Notes: generated by a model not told the origin, from the letters alone. DNA of 64,000 nt from Mycolicibacterium arenosum (GCF_024320865.1 NZ_JANDBD010000002.1:1-64000); one strand, 5' to 3'. Shown: positions 18,203 to 28,349, counted from the stretch's first letter. Numbers and translations: made by a program.

Positions 18203-18976
18203 GTGAGCGACGCCGCTGGAATCAATCTCCGACTCGATGGCCGGGTGGTCCTCGTCACCGGCGGGGTTCGCGGTGTCGGCGCCGGGATCAGCTCGGTCTT
18301 CGCAGCTCAGGGCGCCACAGTCGTCACCTGCGCGCGCCGCCCGGTCGATGGTCTGCCCTACGATTTCCAGCCCTGCGACATCCGCGACGACGACTCGGTC
18401 AAGGCCCTCGTCGACGCGATCGTGGCCGCCCATGGTCGTCTGGACGTCGTCGTCAACAACGCGGGCGGCTCGCCCTACGTCCTGGCCGCCGAAGCGTCGG
18501 CGAAGTTCAGCGCCAAGATCGTCGCGCTGAATCTGCTGGGCTCGCTATCGGTCTCGACGCACGCGAACTCGGTGATGCAGACGCAGGAGACCGGTGGATC
18601 TATCGTCAACATCACCAGCGTGAGCGGCAGGCGGCCCACGCCGGGCACCGTCGCCTACGGCGCGGCGAAGGCGGGCGTGGAGAACATGACCAGCACGCTG
18701 GCCGTCGAGTGGGCGCCGAAGGTTCGGGTGAACTCCGTCGTCGTCGGCATGGTCGAGACCGAGCAGTCCGAACTCTTCTACGGTGACGCGGACTCCATCG
18801 CGGCGATCTCGAAGAACGTCCCGCTGGGCCGGCTGGCGAAACCCGCCGACATCGGTTGGGCCGCCGCCTTTCTCGCGTCCGACGCCGCCGCATACATCAG
18901 CGGCGCGTCACTCGAAGTGCACGGCGGCGGCGAACCGCCGCACTACCTGGCAACGACTACCGCAGACATCAAGTAA
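18203..18976 (+). CDS. SDR-family steroid-catabolism oxidoreductase (Rv3549c homologue)
   Basis: A 257-residue SDR with VTGGVRGVGAGISSVF near residue 18, VNNAGGSPYVLAAEAS near residue 88, the catalytic YGAAKAGVENM near residue 152 and AYISGASLEVHGGGE at the C-terminus. It corresponds by position and length to Rv3549c, a KstR2-regulon gene of undetermined reaction within ring C/D catabolism. The GTG at 18203 is chosen because it closely follows a -10-like TACGCT and the KstR2 box; the open frame upstream is a shadow of echA20. Probably cotranscribed with the next SDR, 13 bases downstream. Confidence 0.88.
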   Translation: MSDAAGINLRLDGRVVLVTGGVRGVGAGISSVFAAQGATVVTCARRPVDGLPYDFQPCDIRDDDSVKALVDAIVAAHGRLDVVVNNAGGSPYVLAAEASAKFSAKIVALNLLGSLSVSTHANSVMQTQETGGSIVNITSVSGRRPTPGTVAYGAAKAGVENMTSTLAVEWAPKVRVNSVVVGMVETEQSELFYGDADSIAAISKNVPLGRLAKPADIGWAAAFLASDAAAYISGASLEVHGGGEPPHYLATTTADIK

Positions 18977-18989
18977 GGGAGTACGGAGT

Positions 18990-19907
18990 ATGGGACTGCT
19001 CGACGGCCGCGTGGTCATCGTGACGGGTGCGGGCGGCGGCATCGGACGGGCGCACGCGCTGGCGTTCGCCGCCGAAGGCGCACGCGTCGTCGTCAACGAC
19101 ATCGGGGTCGGCCTCGACGGTTCGCCGGCGGGCGGCGGAAGCGCGGCACAGGGGGTTGTCGACGAGATCACCAGTGCGGGAGGCGAAGCCGTCACCAGCG
19201 GCGCCAACGTCGCGGACTGGGCGCAGGCCGAAGGGCTGATCCAGACGGCGGTTGACGCCTTCGGCACGCTCGACGTTCTGGTCAACAACGCGGGCATCGT
19301 CCGCGACCGGATGTTCGCCAACACCAGCGAGGAGGAGTTCGACGCCGTCACGGCAGTGCACCTCAAGGGACACTTCGCCACGATGAAGCACGCGGCCGCG
19401 TACTGGCGGGCCAAGGTGAAAAGCGGAGAAACCGGCCCCGACACACTCCAAGCCCGCATCATCAACACCAGCTCCGGCGCGGGTCTGCAGGGCAGCGTCG
19501 GGCAGGCCAACTACAGCGCGTCCAAGGCGGGTATCGCCGCCCTGACACTGGTGGCGTCCGCCGAGATGGGTCGCTACGGCGTCACCGTGAACGCGATCGC
19601 ACCCTCGGCGCGCACGCGCATGACGGAGACCGTGTTCGCCGACATGATGTCCACCCAGGAGGCCGATTTCGACGCCATGGCGCCGGAGAACATCTCGCCG
19701 CTGGTGGTGTGGCTCGGCAGCGTCGAGTCCCGCGCTGTCACCGGTCGGGTGTTCGAGGTCGAAGGCGGCATCATCCGCGTCGCCGAGGGCTGGGCACGCG
19801 GGGGAGAGATAGACAAGGGCGCCAGGTGGGATCCCGCCGAACTCGGCCCGGTGGTCACCGATCTGCTGGCGAAGTCGCGTACGCCGCTGCCGGTCTTCGG
19901 CGCTTAA
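18990..19907 (+). CDS. SDR-family dehydrogenase (Rv3548c homologue)
   Basis: A 305-residue SDR of the multifunctional 3-hydroxyacyl-CoA dehydrogenase type. It has VTGAGGGIGRAHALAFAAEG near residue 12, the long NDIGVGLDGSPAGGGSAAQ insertion near residue 38, LVNNAGIVRDRMF near residue 100 and YSASKAGIAAL near residue 175. The insertion and RDRMF motif resemble peroxisomal MFE-2-like enzymes acting on beta-hydroxyacyl-CoA. A role in ring C/D beta-oxidation is inferred from the KstR2-linked position. The ATG at 18990 has AGGGAG and GGAG upstream. Confidence 0.88.
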   Translation: MGLLDGRVVIVTGAGGGIGRAHALAFAAEGARVVVNDIGVGLDGSPAGGGSAAQGVVDEITSAGGEAVTSGANVADWAQAEGLIQTAVDAFGTLDVLVNNAGIVRDRMFANTSEEEFDAVTAVHLKGHFATMKHAAAYWRAKVKSGETGPDTLQARIINTSSGAGLQGSVGQANYSASKAGIAALTLVASAEMGRYGVTVNAIAPSARTRMTETVFADMMSTQEADFDAMAPENISPLVVWLGSVESRAVTGRVFEVEGGIIRVAEGWARGGEIDKGARWDPAELGPVVTDLLAKSRTPLPVFGA

Positions 19908-21043
19908 GCGGCGGCCGGCTCCGAATCACCCTCGGCTGCACTCGTTTCGGTGGTGGGCTCGGGCGTCGAGGGTTCGGTGCTGTCGGCCTCCGGCTCGATC
20001 TCCGGCTCGCGCTCGGGGTCGGCGCCTTCGGCCTGTTCGTCCTGCGAGTGCCCCGTGCCGGGCTCGACCTTGTTGCCGCTCGAGAGGTCCGTCGCCCCGT
20101 TGGGCGTCGCCTGCGCGGAGGTGGCAGTGGGCTCGGTGTCCTTCGTCGGACGGCGCGTCTGCTCGGGTTCCGGCTCGGCGGGGACCGAGGCCGGTGTCGC
20201 GGTCCGTTGCACGGGAACGGGATTCGTCGTGAGGGCCGGTGTCACCGGCGGAGGAGCGGCGGCGGCACCCGATACGGCAGCGAGCACGTCGCGCACCACG
20301 ACGAACACCCGCGTGACGAGCGACGGATTCGGATCGATCGCCCTGCCCGCCCAACTGGTCAGGGTCCAGCCGTCCTCGGAGTTGCCGTCGACGACCACGA
20401 CGTCGGTGTTGTCGAGCGGGCGGGTGAGGATGAGGAACGGATCGGGGTTGTCCACGTTCATCATCACCCAGAACATGATGGTGCCGCCGTGCGCGACCAC
20501 CACCGGGGCGCGGTCGCCGCTGTCGTAGATGGTCTGCAGCGCACCGTCGACGCGCGCATCGAAGGAGTTACCGGTGTCCGACGAGCCGAGGATCGGCACC
20601 GCGCGCAGTCCCAGCGTCCACGCGAGCGGTGGACCGCCGTAGCCGAGCAGCGTCACCACCCCGCGTTCCTGCCCGCCCTCGAAGACACCGCCGGAGATCT
20701 CCTGCAGACCGGGCAGGACGGTCACGGGCGTGCTGGTGGCGGCGGACAGCGGTAGCGCCGTCTGCTGGGAGCGGATCATCGTCGACGCGTAGATGCCGTC
20801 GTGTGCCTCCGCGGCGAGGAGGGCTGCGACGGTCTGCGCCTGCTGGTGACCCAGTGGCGTGAGACCGGGGCCGGGCACCGCCGTGTTGAGCACGTTCGCG
20901 GCGTTCGCCTCCGACTGGCCGTGCCGGACGAACGTCACCGTCATCGCCTCGGCCGCCCACGCGGGCAGTGCGCTGGCGATGAGCAGGAGTACGGCCGCGA
21001 GCGCGGCCGTCAGGATTCTGACTACCCGGCGTGTCGGCGACAT
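19904..21043 (-). CDS. Secreted histidine phosphatase with a long low-complexity tail
   Basis: A 379-residue protein. MSPTRRVVRILTAALAAVLL is a signal peptide with cleavage near AWA-AEA. Residues 34-230 form a phosphoglycerate mutase-like domain: VTFVRHGQSEANAAN (catalytic RHG), STMIRSQQTALP, and the second catalytic His in VVVAHGGTIMFW. From about residue 250 the chain is Pro/Thr/Glu-rich and disordered, over 120 residues. Export and a non-glycolytic phosphatase role are likely. The ATG at 21043 is preferred to the TTG two codons upstream. The gene lies on the strand opposite the preceding SDRs and overlaps the stop of the last one by four bases. Confidence 0.85.
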   Translation of the reverse strand: MSPTRRVVRILTAALAAVLLLIASALPAWAAEAMTVTFVRHGQSEANAANVLNTAVPGPGLTPLGHQQAQTVAALLAAEAHDGIYASTMIRSQQTALPLSAATSTPVTVLPGLQEISGGVFEGGQERGVVTLLGYGGPPLAWTLGLRAVPILGSSDTGNSFDARVDGALQTIYDSGDRAPVVVAHGGTIMFWVMMNVDNPDPFLILTRPLDNTDVVVVDGNSEDGWTLTSWAGRAIDPNPSLVTRVFVVVRDVLAAVSGAAAAPPPVTPALTTNPVPVQRTATPASVPAEPEPEQTRRPTKDTEPTATSAQATPNGATDLSSGNKVEPGTGHSQDEQAEGADPEREPEIEPEADSTEPSTPEPTTETSAAEGDSEPAAA

Positions 21044-21093
21044 CGGCAACCCCTCGTGTGGTGCCTGAAGTCTGCCGAACTTTCGATGGTGGC

Positions 21094-21119
21094 GGGGTGC
21101 TTCCCCCGAATAGCACCCC
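21094..21119. repeat. Inverted repeat upstream of the histidine phosphatase
   Basis: Arms GGGGTGCT and AGCACCCC are perfect over 8 bases with a 10-base loop, in the 184-base gap between the Ddn-like gene and the phosphatase gene. It could be an operator of the phosphatase or a terminator for the Ddn-like transcript. Confidence 0.5.
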
Positions 21120-21227
21120 GGCCAACATCACTGTGCTCGTCGAGCCCCCCAACTCGATGTCGCACCCTGAGATTAGGCGGAGCGGCCCCTGCAACGCATC
21201 AGGGAAAACCCTAACGTTTCCGAGCGC

Positions 21228-21689
21228 TCACCCGTCGATCCGCTCGCACACCACCAACGGGATGGGCCGGTGAGCGGCCTCGCGATAGTCGCGGTACGGC
21301 GGATACATCTCGGTCAGCGCAGGCCAGTAGCGGTCGCGTTCGGCCGCCGTGGCGTCTCGGGCGCGCATCCGCCACCGCTCGGCACGCACCTGCACCTCCA
21401 CCTCCGGGTGCGCCTCGATGTTGAGGTACCAGGCCGGGTCGTGATCGCGTCCGCCGAACGACGCGGGCAGGACGACGCGGTCCCCGTCGCGCAGGTACAG
21501 CGTCGCCGTCGTACGCCGCAGGCCGCTCTTGCGACCGGTGGTGGTGATGAGCGCCGCCGGGTAGCGCAGCAGCGTCGCGCCCACCCGGCTGTTCGTCCGC
21601 TGATACAGCCACACGTGGGCGCGGGTGAAGTACTTCAATGCGTGCTTCAGCGCGCTGGAGTTGCGCACCTGATCGGCGATGTCGGCCAT
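21228..21689 (-). CDS. Deazaflavin (F420)-dependent nitroreductase family protein
   Basis: A 153-residue Ddn-family protein: LYQRTNSRVGATLLRYP, LITTTGRKSGLRRTTATLYLRDGDR near residue 50, GGRDHDPAWYLNIEAHPEVEVQV near residue 80, and a C-terminal RPIPLVVCERI. The TTGRKSG and DPAWYLN motifs form the F420-binding split barrel. It is paralogous to the adjacent Ddn-like gene. The ATG at 21689 is preferred over an upstream start because MADIADQV begins the family-like region. It sits at the end of the fadA5 transcription unit, suggesting an F420H2-dependent quinone or steroid reductase; that is inference. Confidence 0.88.
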   Translation of the reverse strand: MADIADQVRNSSALKHALKYFTRAHVWLYQRTNSRVGATLLRYPAALITTTGRKSGLRRTTATLYLRDGDRVVLPASFGGRDHDPAWYLNIEAHPEVEVQVRAERWRMRARDATAAERDRYWPALTEMYPPYRDYREAAHRPIPLVVCERIDG

Positions 21690-21725
21690 GGCCGGGTGAT
21701 AGCCGCGGCCCGGCCCGCGCAAACG

Positions 21726-22214
<489 letters not shown>

Positions 22215-22577
22215 CTATCGCTTGATGAACGGCCTGACGACCGCGTGGATGTGTGCGATCTCGCCGTCATCGGTGAACCGGAACGTCTCGGCCACGTGCG
22301 CGCAGACCCGTCGACCGGCGAGCGACGGCTTCGTGATGACGTCGAACCTCGCCAGCAGCACATCGCCCTCGGCGGTGAACTCGGGGTCGGTGGTCGTTTC
22401 GATGATCCGGTACTGCGGACCGCGATTCAGACTGCGGCGCAGGTGATCTCCCGAGAATCCGGTCTTGATCCCGAACTCGATCCGGGTGCAGCGGGCTGCG
22501 AACGGCACGCCGTCGGCACGGTGGGTCGCCAGCGCGTCGATATACGCCCGCGCGGCCGTTTCGCGCTCGGTGTGCAC
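22215..22577 (-). CDS. NTF2/SnoaL-like small protein in the fadA5 operon
   Basis: A protein of about 120 residues with a cone-shaped NTF2-like pattern: ARAYIDALATHRADGVPFA at the N-terminus and a C-terminal EIAHIHAVVRPFIKR. No catalytic residues are assigned. NTF2-fold proteins of steroid clusters often act as isomerases or hydratases. The frame extends to a GTG at 22619, but those 14 codons consist of the small repeat also found in ipdB and the IclR gene, so the GTG at 22577 is chosen. It lies between fadA5 and the Ddn-like genes on one strand. Confidence 0.7.
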   Translation of the reverse strand: MHTERETAARAYIDALATHRADGVPFAARCTRIEFGIKTGFSGDHLRRSLNRGPQYRIIETTTDPEFTAEGDVLLARFDVITKPSLAGRRVCAHVAETFRFTDDGEIAHIHAVVRPFIKR

Positions 22578-22580
22578 AGC

Positions 22581-22612
22581 CGATTCCCCGGTCGCTTCGC
22601 TCCTGCCCGCCG
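22581..22612. repeat. Small junction repeat, copy at the fadA5 downstream junction
   Basis: Read on the minus strand the segment contains GCAGGAGCGAAGCGACCGG. The same core occurs at 16471-16494, 26147-26168 and, with two changes, 49163-49190. It provides a purine-rich ribosome-site-like stretch ahead of the NTF2-like gene. Confidence 0.6.
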
Positions 22613-22619
22613 GTGCCAC

Positions 22620-23792
<1,173 letters not shown>

Positions 23793-23793
23793 C

Positions 23794-23807
23794 TAGAACA
23801 CGTTTCA
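23794..23807. promoter_or_regulatory. KstR operator (fadA5 side)
   Basis: TAGAACACGTTTCA fits the KstR consensus TnnAACnnGTTnnA, 10 bases from the fadA5 start codon. Confidence 0.92.
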
Positions 23808-23872
23808 TAATTCTGACAAGCGGTGATCCCCCCACGCCTTTGATCTGCGGTGAGGGCATGTTTTACTGACAC

Positions 23873-23886
23873 TAGAACACGTTGCA
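23873..23886. promoter_or_regulatory. KstR operator (cyp125 side)
   Basis: TAGAACACGTTGCA fits TnnAACnnGTTnnA and ends 13 bases before the cyp125 ATG. With the fadA5-side box it makes a divergent promoter region carrying two operators. Confidence 0.92.
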
Positions 23887-23899
23887 ATTGAGGAGCTAC

Positions 23900-25129
23900 A
23901 TGATTCCGGCCGACTTCGATTTCCTGGATGCGACCCTGAACCTCGAGCGACTGCCCGTAGAGGAGTTGGCGGAGCTGCGGGCATCCGAGCCCGTGCACTG
24001 GGTCGACGTGCCGGGCGGCACCGGCGGTTTCGGTGACAAAGGCTACTGGCTGGTCACCAAGCACGCCGACGTCAAAGAGGTGTCCAAGCGCAGCGACGTC
24101 TACGGCAGCTCGCCCGACGGCGCCATCCCGACGTGGCCACAGGGGATGGAACGCTCGGCGATCGATCTGCAGAAGGCCGTGCTGCTCAACATGGACGCGC
24201 CACAGCACACCCGGCTGCGCAAGATCATCTCGCGCGGGTTCACCCCGCGCGCGGTCGGTCGCCTGGAGGACGAGCTGCGCGAGCGGGCCAAGCGGATCGC
24301 CGAGACCGCCGCCGCCGAGGGCACCGGCGACTTCGTCGAGCAGGTGTCGTGCGAACTGCCGCTGCAGGCCATCGCGGGCCTACTCGGTGTCCCACAGGAG
24401 GATCGCGACAAGCTCTTCCGCTGGTCCAACGAGATGACGGCGGGCGAGGACCCGGAGTACGCCGACGTCGACCCGGCGATGTCCTCGTTCGAACTGATCA
24501 CCTACGCCATGAAGATGGCGGAGGAGCGGGCCAAGAACCCGACCGACGACATCGTCACGACGCTGATCGAGGCGGACCTCGACGGTGAGAAGCTCAGCGA
24601 CGACGAGTTCGGCTTCTTCGTGGTGATGCTCGCGGTCGCGGGCAACGAGACCACGCGCAACTCGATCACCCACGGGATGATCGCCTTCTCGCAGTTCCCC
24701 GAGCAGTGGGAGCTGTACAAGAAGGAGCGGCCCGGCACCGCCGCCGACGAGATCATCCGCTGGGCGACGCCGGTGTCGGCGTTCCAGCGCACCGCGCTCG
24801 AGGACACCGTGCTCGCGGGGGTGCCGATCAAGAAGGGCGAGCGGGTGGTGATGTCCTACCGCTCAGCCAATTTCGACGACGAGGTGTTCGAGAACCCGAA
24901 CACCTTCGACATCCAACGCGACCCGAACCCGCACGTCGGCTTCGGCGGCACCGGCGCCCACTACTGCATCGGCGCGAACCTGGCGCGCATGACGGTCAAC
25001 CTGATCTTCAACGCGGTGGCGGACACGATGCCCGATCTCAAGTCGATCGGCGAGCCCGAGCGGCTCAAGTCGGGGTGGCTGAACGGCATCAAGCACTGGC
25101 AGGTTGACTACACGGGCACCAGCGCTTAG
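23900..25129 (+). CDS. cyp125: Cytochrome P450 CYP125, steroid C26-monooxygenase
   Basis: A 409-residue P450. The I-helix oxygen-activation motif is AGNETTRNS near residue 250, the ExxR motif is EIIRW near residue 285, and the heme-thiolate signature FGGTGAHYCIGANLARM has its Cys near residue 357. CYP125 oxidises C26 of cholesterol/cholestenone to the alcohol and acid, starting side-chain degradation. The ATG at 23900 (MIPADFDFLD) is chosen over an in-frame TTG because GAGGAG lies directly upstream. It is the first gene of the six-gene igr operon, with KstR control evident from the box just before it. Confidence 0.96.
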   Translation: MIPADFDFLDATLNLERLPVEELAELRASEPVHWVDVPGGTGGFGDKGYWLVTKHADVKEVSKRSDVYGSSPDGAIPTWPQGMERSAIDLQKAVLLNMDAPQHTRLRKIISRGFTPRAVGRLEDELRERAKRIAETAAAEGTGDFVEQVSCELPLQAIAGLLGVPQEDRDKLFRWSNEMTAGEDPEYADVDPAMSSFELITYAMKMAEERAKNPTDDIVTTLIEADLDGEKLSDDEFGFFVVMLAVAGNETTRNSITHGMIAFSQFPEQWELYKKERPGTAADEIIRWATPVSAFQRTALEDTVLAGVPIKKGERVVMSYRSANFDDEVFENPNTFDIQRDPNPHVGFGGTGAHYCIGANLARMTVNLIFNAVADTMPDLKSIGEPERLKSGWLNGIKHWQVDYTGTSA

Positions 25130-25154
25130 CGCTATCGAATCAAGGAGGATTCGG

Positions 25155-26171
25155 GTGGACTTCAGTCCAGACGAAGGACAGCAGGCCGTTGCCGACGTGG
25201 TGACGTCGGCGCTGGGACGGGACAACACCTGGGAGGCGCTCGTCGGCGGCGGCGTCCTCGCCTTCGGGGTCCCCGACCGGCTCGGTGGTGACGGACTCGG
25301 GCTCGCCGAACTCACCTCCGCGCTGACGGAGATCGGGCGGCACGGCAACACCAGCGCGGGCTTCGCGACTCTTGCCTCGACCCTGATACTCCTCGACCTG
25401 GCGTCCGACGAGCAGCAGGACCGCTACCTCGCAGGCGTCGCCAAGGGCGGGGTGGTGGCGACGGCTCTCAACGAACCGGGGCGCGCGCTTCCCGATCGGC
25501 CGACCACGAACCTCATCGGCGGCAAGCTATCGGGAACGAAGATCGGTGTTCCCTATGCGGCGCAAGCGGATTGGCTCGTCGTCAGCACCGACAACGGCGT
25601 TGCGGTGGTGTCCCCGAAGGCCGACGGTGTGACGCTGACCAAGACCCCGACGGCCAACCACGCGTGCGAGTACGCGGTGGTGTTCGACGACGCGGATGCC
25701 GACGTGATCGACGGCAGCGTCGAGCGGGTCAACCAGCTCGCCCTCGCCGCGATCGGCGCCTACGCGGCCGGGTTGGTGGCAGGCGCGCTCCGCCTCACCG
25801 CCGACTACGTGGCCAAGCGGGAGCAGTTCGGCAGGCCCCTGTCGACGTTCCAGACCGTCGCCGCGCAACTGGCCGAGGTCTACATCGCGTCGCGCACGAT
25901 CTCGCTGGCTGCGACGTCGGTGATCTGGCGACTGACCGAGGACCGCGACGCCGCCGAGGATCTCGACGTGCTCGGCTACTGGATCACCTCGCAGGCGCCC
26001 CCTGTCATGCAGACGTGTCACCACCTGCACGGCGGCATGGGCATGGACATCGACTACCCGATGGACCGGTATTACTCCACGATCAAGGACCTGACCCGTC
26101 TCCTGGGTGGGCCCTCACACCGTCTCGACCTGGTGGCAGCCGCACCGGGCGAGCGAAGCGACGGGAGATAG
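25155..26171 (+). CDS. fadE28: Acyl-CoA dehydrogenase subunit ChsE1 (FadE28)
   Basis: A 338-residue acyl-CoA dehydrogenase-like protein, short for the family: GGGVLAFGVPDRLGGDGLGL, TALNEPGRALPD, then REQFGRPLSTFQTVAAQLAE (FAD-contacting) near residue 215, and GGMGMDIDYPMDRYY near residue 300. FadE28 and FadE29 form an alpha2beta2 complex that dehydrogenates 3-oxo-4-pregnene-20-carboxyl-CoA. The start is a GTG with AAGGAGG seven bases ahead. Its last codons (GERSDGR) come from the small junction repeat GAGCGAAGCGACGGGAGA. Confidence 0.93.
   Translation: MDFSPDEGQQAVADVVTSALGRDNTWEALVGGGVLAFGVPDRLGGDGLGLAELTSALTEIGRHGNTSAGFATLASTLILLDLASDEQQDRYLAGVAKGGVVATALNEPGRALPDRPTTNLIGGKLSGTKIGVPYAAQADWLVVSTDNGVAVVSPKADGVTLTKTPTANHACEYAVVFDDADADVIDGSVERVNQLALAAIGAYAAGLVAGALRLTADYVAKREQFGRPLSTFQTVAAQLAEVYIASRTISLAATSVIWRLTEDRDAAEDLDVLGYWITSQAPPVMQTCHHLHGGMGMDIDYPMDRYYSTIKDLTRLLGGPSHRLDLVAAAPGERSDGR
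26147..26168. repeat. Small junction repeat at the fadE28/fadE29 boundary
   Basis: GGGCGAGCGAAGCGACGGG spans the last codons of fadE28 and supplies the GGGAGA ribosome site of fadE29. The core GAGCGAAGCGAC is shared with the copies in ipdB and ahead of the NTF2-like gene. Confidence 0.6.
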
Positions 26172-26173
26172 GG

Positions 26174-27337
26174 ATGTACATCGAACTGACCCCCGAGCAG
26201 AGGCAGCTGCAGGCCGAACTGCGGGAGTACTTCTCGAATCTCATCACGGCCGAAGAGTCCGCCGAGATGGAGACCGACCGGCACGGCAAGGCCTACCGGG
26301 CGATCATCAAACGGATGGGCTCGGACGGCAAGCTCGGCGTGGGCTGGCCGAAGGAGTTCGGCGGCTTGGGCTTCGGCCCCATCGAGCAGCAGATCTTCGT
26401 CAACGAAGCCGCGCGCGCCGACGTGCCGCTGCCCGCGGTGACGCTGCAGACCGTCGGACCCACGCTGCAGGTCTACGGCACGGAACTGCAGAAGAAGAAG
26501 TTCCTGCCGGGGATCCTCGCCGGCGAGATCCACTTCGCGATCGGCTACTCGGAGCCGGAGGCCGGTACCGACCTCGCGTCGTTGCGAACCAGCGCGGTGC
26601 GCCAGGGCGACGAGTACATCGTCAACGGTCAGAAGATCTGGACCACCGGCGGCCACGATGCCGACTATCTGTGGCTCGCAGTTCGGACGGATCCGGAAGC
26701 CGTTAAGCACAAGGGTATTTCGATCCTGATCGTCGACACCACCGATCCCGGCTACTCCTGGACGCCGATCATCCTGTCCGACGGCGCACATCACACCAAC
26801 GCCACCTACTTCAACGACGTTCGGGTGCCCGCCGACATGCTGGTCGGCGAGGAGAACGCCGGGTGGCGGCTCATCACCACCCAGCTCAATCACGAGCGCG
26901 TGATGCTCGGCCCGGCGGGCAAGGTGGCGGGCATCTACGACCGGGTGCACGAGTGGGCGTCGAAGCCGGGGGGCGACGGCGTCACCCCGATCGACCACGA
27001 CGACGTGCGCAGGCTGCTCGGTGAGATCAGGGCGATCTGGCGCGTCAACGAACTGCTCAACTGGCAGGTCGCCGCCGGCGCCGAGACCATCGAGGTGGCC
27101 GATGCCGCCGCGACCAAGGTGTTCGGCACCGAGCGAATCCAGAAGGTGGGCCGGATGGCCGAGGAGATCGTCGGCAAGTACGGCAATCCCGCGGAACCGC
27201 AGACCGCCGAACTGCTCGAGTGGCTCGACAGCCAGACCAAGCGGAACCTCGTCATCACCTTCGGTGGCGGCGTAAACGAGGTGATGCGCGAGATGATCGC
27301 GGCGTCAGGGCTGAAGGTGCCGAGGGTTCCGCGATGA
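26174..27337 (+). CDS. fadE29: Acyl-CoA dehydrogenase subunit ChsE2 (FadE29)
   Basis: A 387-residue acyl-CoA dehydrogenase: GVGWPKEFGGLGFGPIEQQ near residue 58, GYSEPEAGTDLASLRTSAV near residue 122 (FAD/substrate site), NGQKIWTTGGHDADYLWLAV near residue 152, and FGGGVNEVMREMIA at the C-terminus. It is the partner of FadE28 in the heterotetramer that introduces the double bond into the C22 side-chain CoA ester. The ATG at 26174 overlaps the fadE28 stop region by two bases of spacing. The much longer open frame upstream is a shadow of fadE28. Confidence 0.94.
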   Translation: MYIELTPEQRQLQAELREYFSNLITAEESAEMETDRHGKAYRAIIKRMGSDGKLGVGWPKEFGGLGFGPIEQQIFVNEAARADVPLPAVTLQTVGPTLQVYGTELQKKKFLPGILAGEIHFAIGYSEPEAGTDLASLRTSAVRQGDEYIVNGQKIWTTGGHDADYLWLAVRTDPEAVKHKGISILIVDTTDPGYSWTPIILSDGAHHTNATYFNDVRVPADMLVGEENAGWRLITTQLNHERVMLGPAGKVAGIYDRVHEWASKPGGDGVTPIDHDDVRRLLGEIRAIWRVNELLNWQVAAGAETIEVADAAATKVFGTERIQKVGRMAEEIVGKYGNPAEPQTAELLEWLDSQTKRNLVITFGGGVNEVMREMIAASGLKVPRVPR

Positions 27338-27365
27338 GCGCTCGCGCGAAGAGCAGGGGGCACTG

Positions 27366-28349
27366 TTGACCACGTCCGAGGAGATTTTGGCCGCCGCGGA
27401 GCGGGTGAAGGCCGAGGGGAAGAGCAAGCCGCGCACCGGACGTCACCCCGTCAACCAGCCGATGGTCGACCACTGGACCGACGCGATGGGCGACAGGAAC
27501 CCGATCTACTCCGACGAGGCCGCCGCGCAGGCCGCCGGCCATCCGGGCGTCGTCGCGCCGCCCGCCATGATCCAGGTCTGGACCATGATGGGGCTCGGCG
27601 GCAATCGCCCCGACGACGACCCGCTGGGCAAGATCCTCGAATTGTTCGACGACGCAGGCTATATCGGCGTCGTGGCGACGAACTGCGAGCAGACCTACCA
27701 CCGCTACCTGCGGCCCGGCGAGGAGGTCAGCGTCGCCGCTGAGCTCACCGGCGTGGTCGGTCCGAAGCGGACGGCGCTCGGCGAGGGCTTCTTCATCACG
27801 CAGCGGATCAGCTGGACGGTCGGCGACGAGGACGTCGCCGAGATGATGTGGCGCATCATGAAATTCCGGCCCGCTGAGAGTGACGTACAGGATTCCGCGG
27901 TATCCGCGGTGCCCGAGGACCTCGACGCCGCCGCCATGATGCGGCCGGCGTCGTCGAAGGACACCAAGTTCTTCTGGGACGGCGTCAACGCCCACGAACT
28001 CCGCATCCAGAAGCGTGGCGACGGCACCCTGCAGCATCCGCCGGTGCCCGCGCTCTGGGCCGACAAGGAAGCACCCACCGACTACGTCGTCGCGTCGGGC
28101 AGGGGCACGGTGTTCAGCTTCGTGGTACACCACGCGCCGAAGGTGCCGGGTCGCACGCTGCCGTTCGTCATCGCGCTCGTCGAACTCGAGGAGGGCGTGC
28201 GCATGCTCGGCGAACTGCGCGGCATCGACCCCGCCGCCGTCGAGATCGGCACGAAGGTCAAAGCCACGTATATCGACTTCCCCGAAGGGGATTCGGGTCC
28301 GGCGTGGACCCTCTACGCGTGGGAGCCCGTTGAAGGAGTTGGGGTATGA
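27366..28349 (+). CDS. chsH2: ChsH2: MaoC-like hydratase subunit fused to a DUF35 domain (Rv3542c homologue)
   Basis: A 327-residue two-domain protein. The N-terminal MaoC hot-dog domain (residues 1-170) has GDRNPIYSDEAAAQAAGHPG, where the usual catalytic His of the hydratase-2 motif is Tyr. The C-terminal domain (from about residue 195) is DUF35/OB-fold, starting FFWDGVNAHELRIQK. In M. tuberculosis, ChsH1-ChsH2 hydrates 3-oxo-4,17-pregnadiene-20-carboxyl-CoA, and the DUF35 domain docks the aldolase Ltp2. The start codon is TTG, with AGCAGGGGG just upstream; no better start fits. It overlaps chsH1 by four bases. Confidence 0.93.
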   Translation: MTTSEEILAAAERVKAEGKSKPRTGRHPVNQPMVDHWTDAMGDRNPIYSDEAAAQAAGHPGVVAPPAMIQVWTMMGLGGNRPDDDPLGKILELFDDAGYIGVVATNCEQTYHRYLRPGEEVSVAAELTGVVGPKRTALGEGFFITQRISWTVGDEDVAEMMWRIMKFRPAESDVQDSAVSAVPEDLDAAAMMRPASSKDTKFFWDGVNAHELRIQKRGDGTLQHPPVPALWADKEAPTDYVVASGRGTVFSFVVHHAPKVPGRTLPFVIALVELEEGVRMLGELRGIDPAAVEIGTKVKATYIDFPEGDSGPAWTLYAWEPVEGVGV

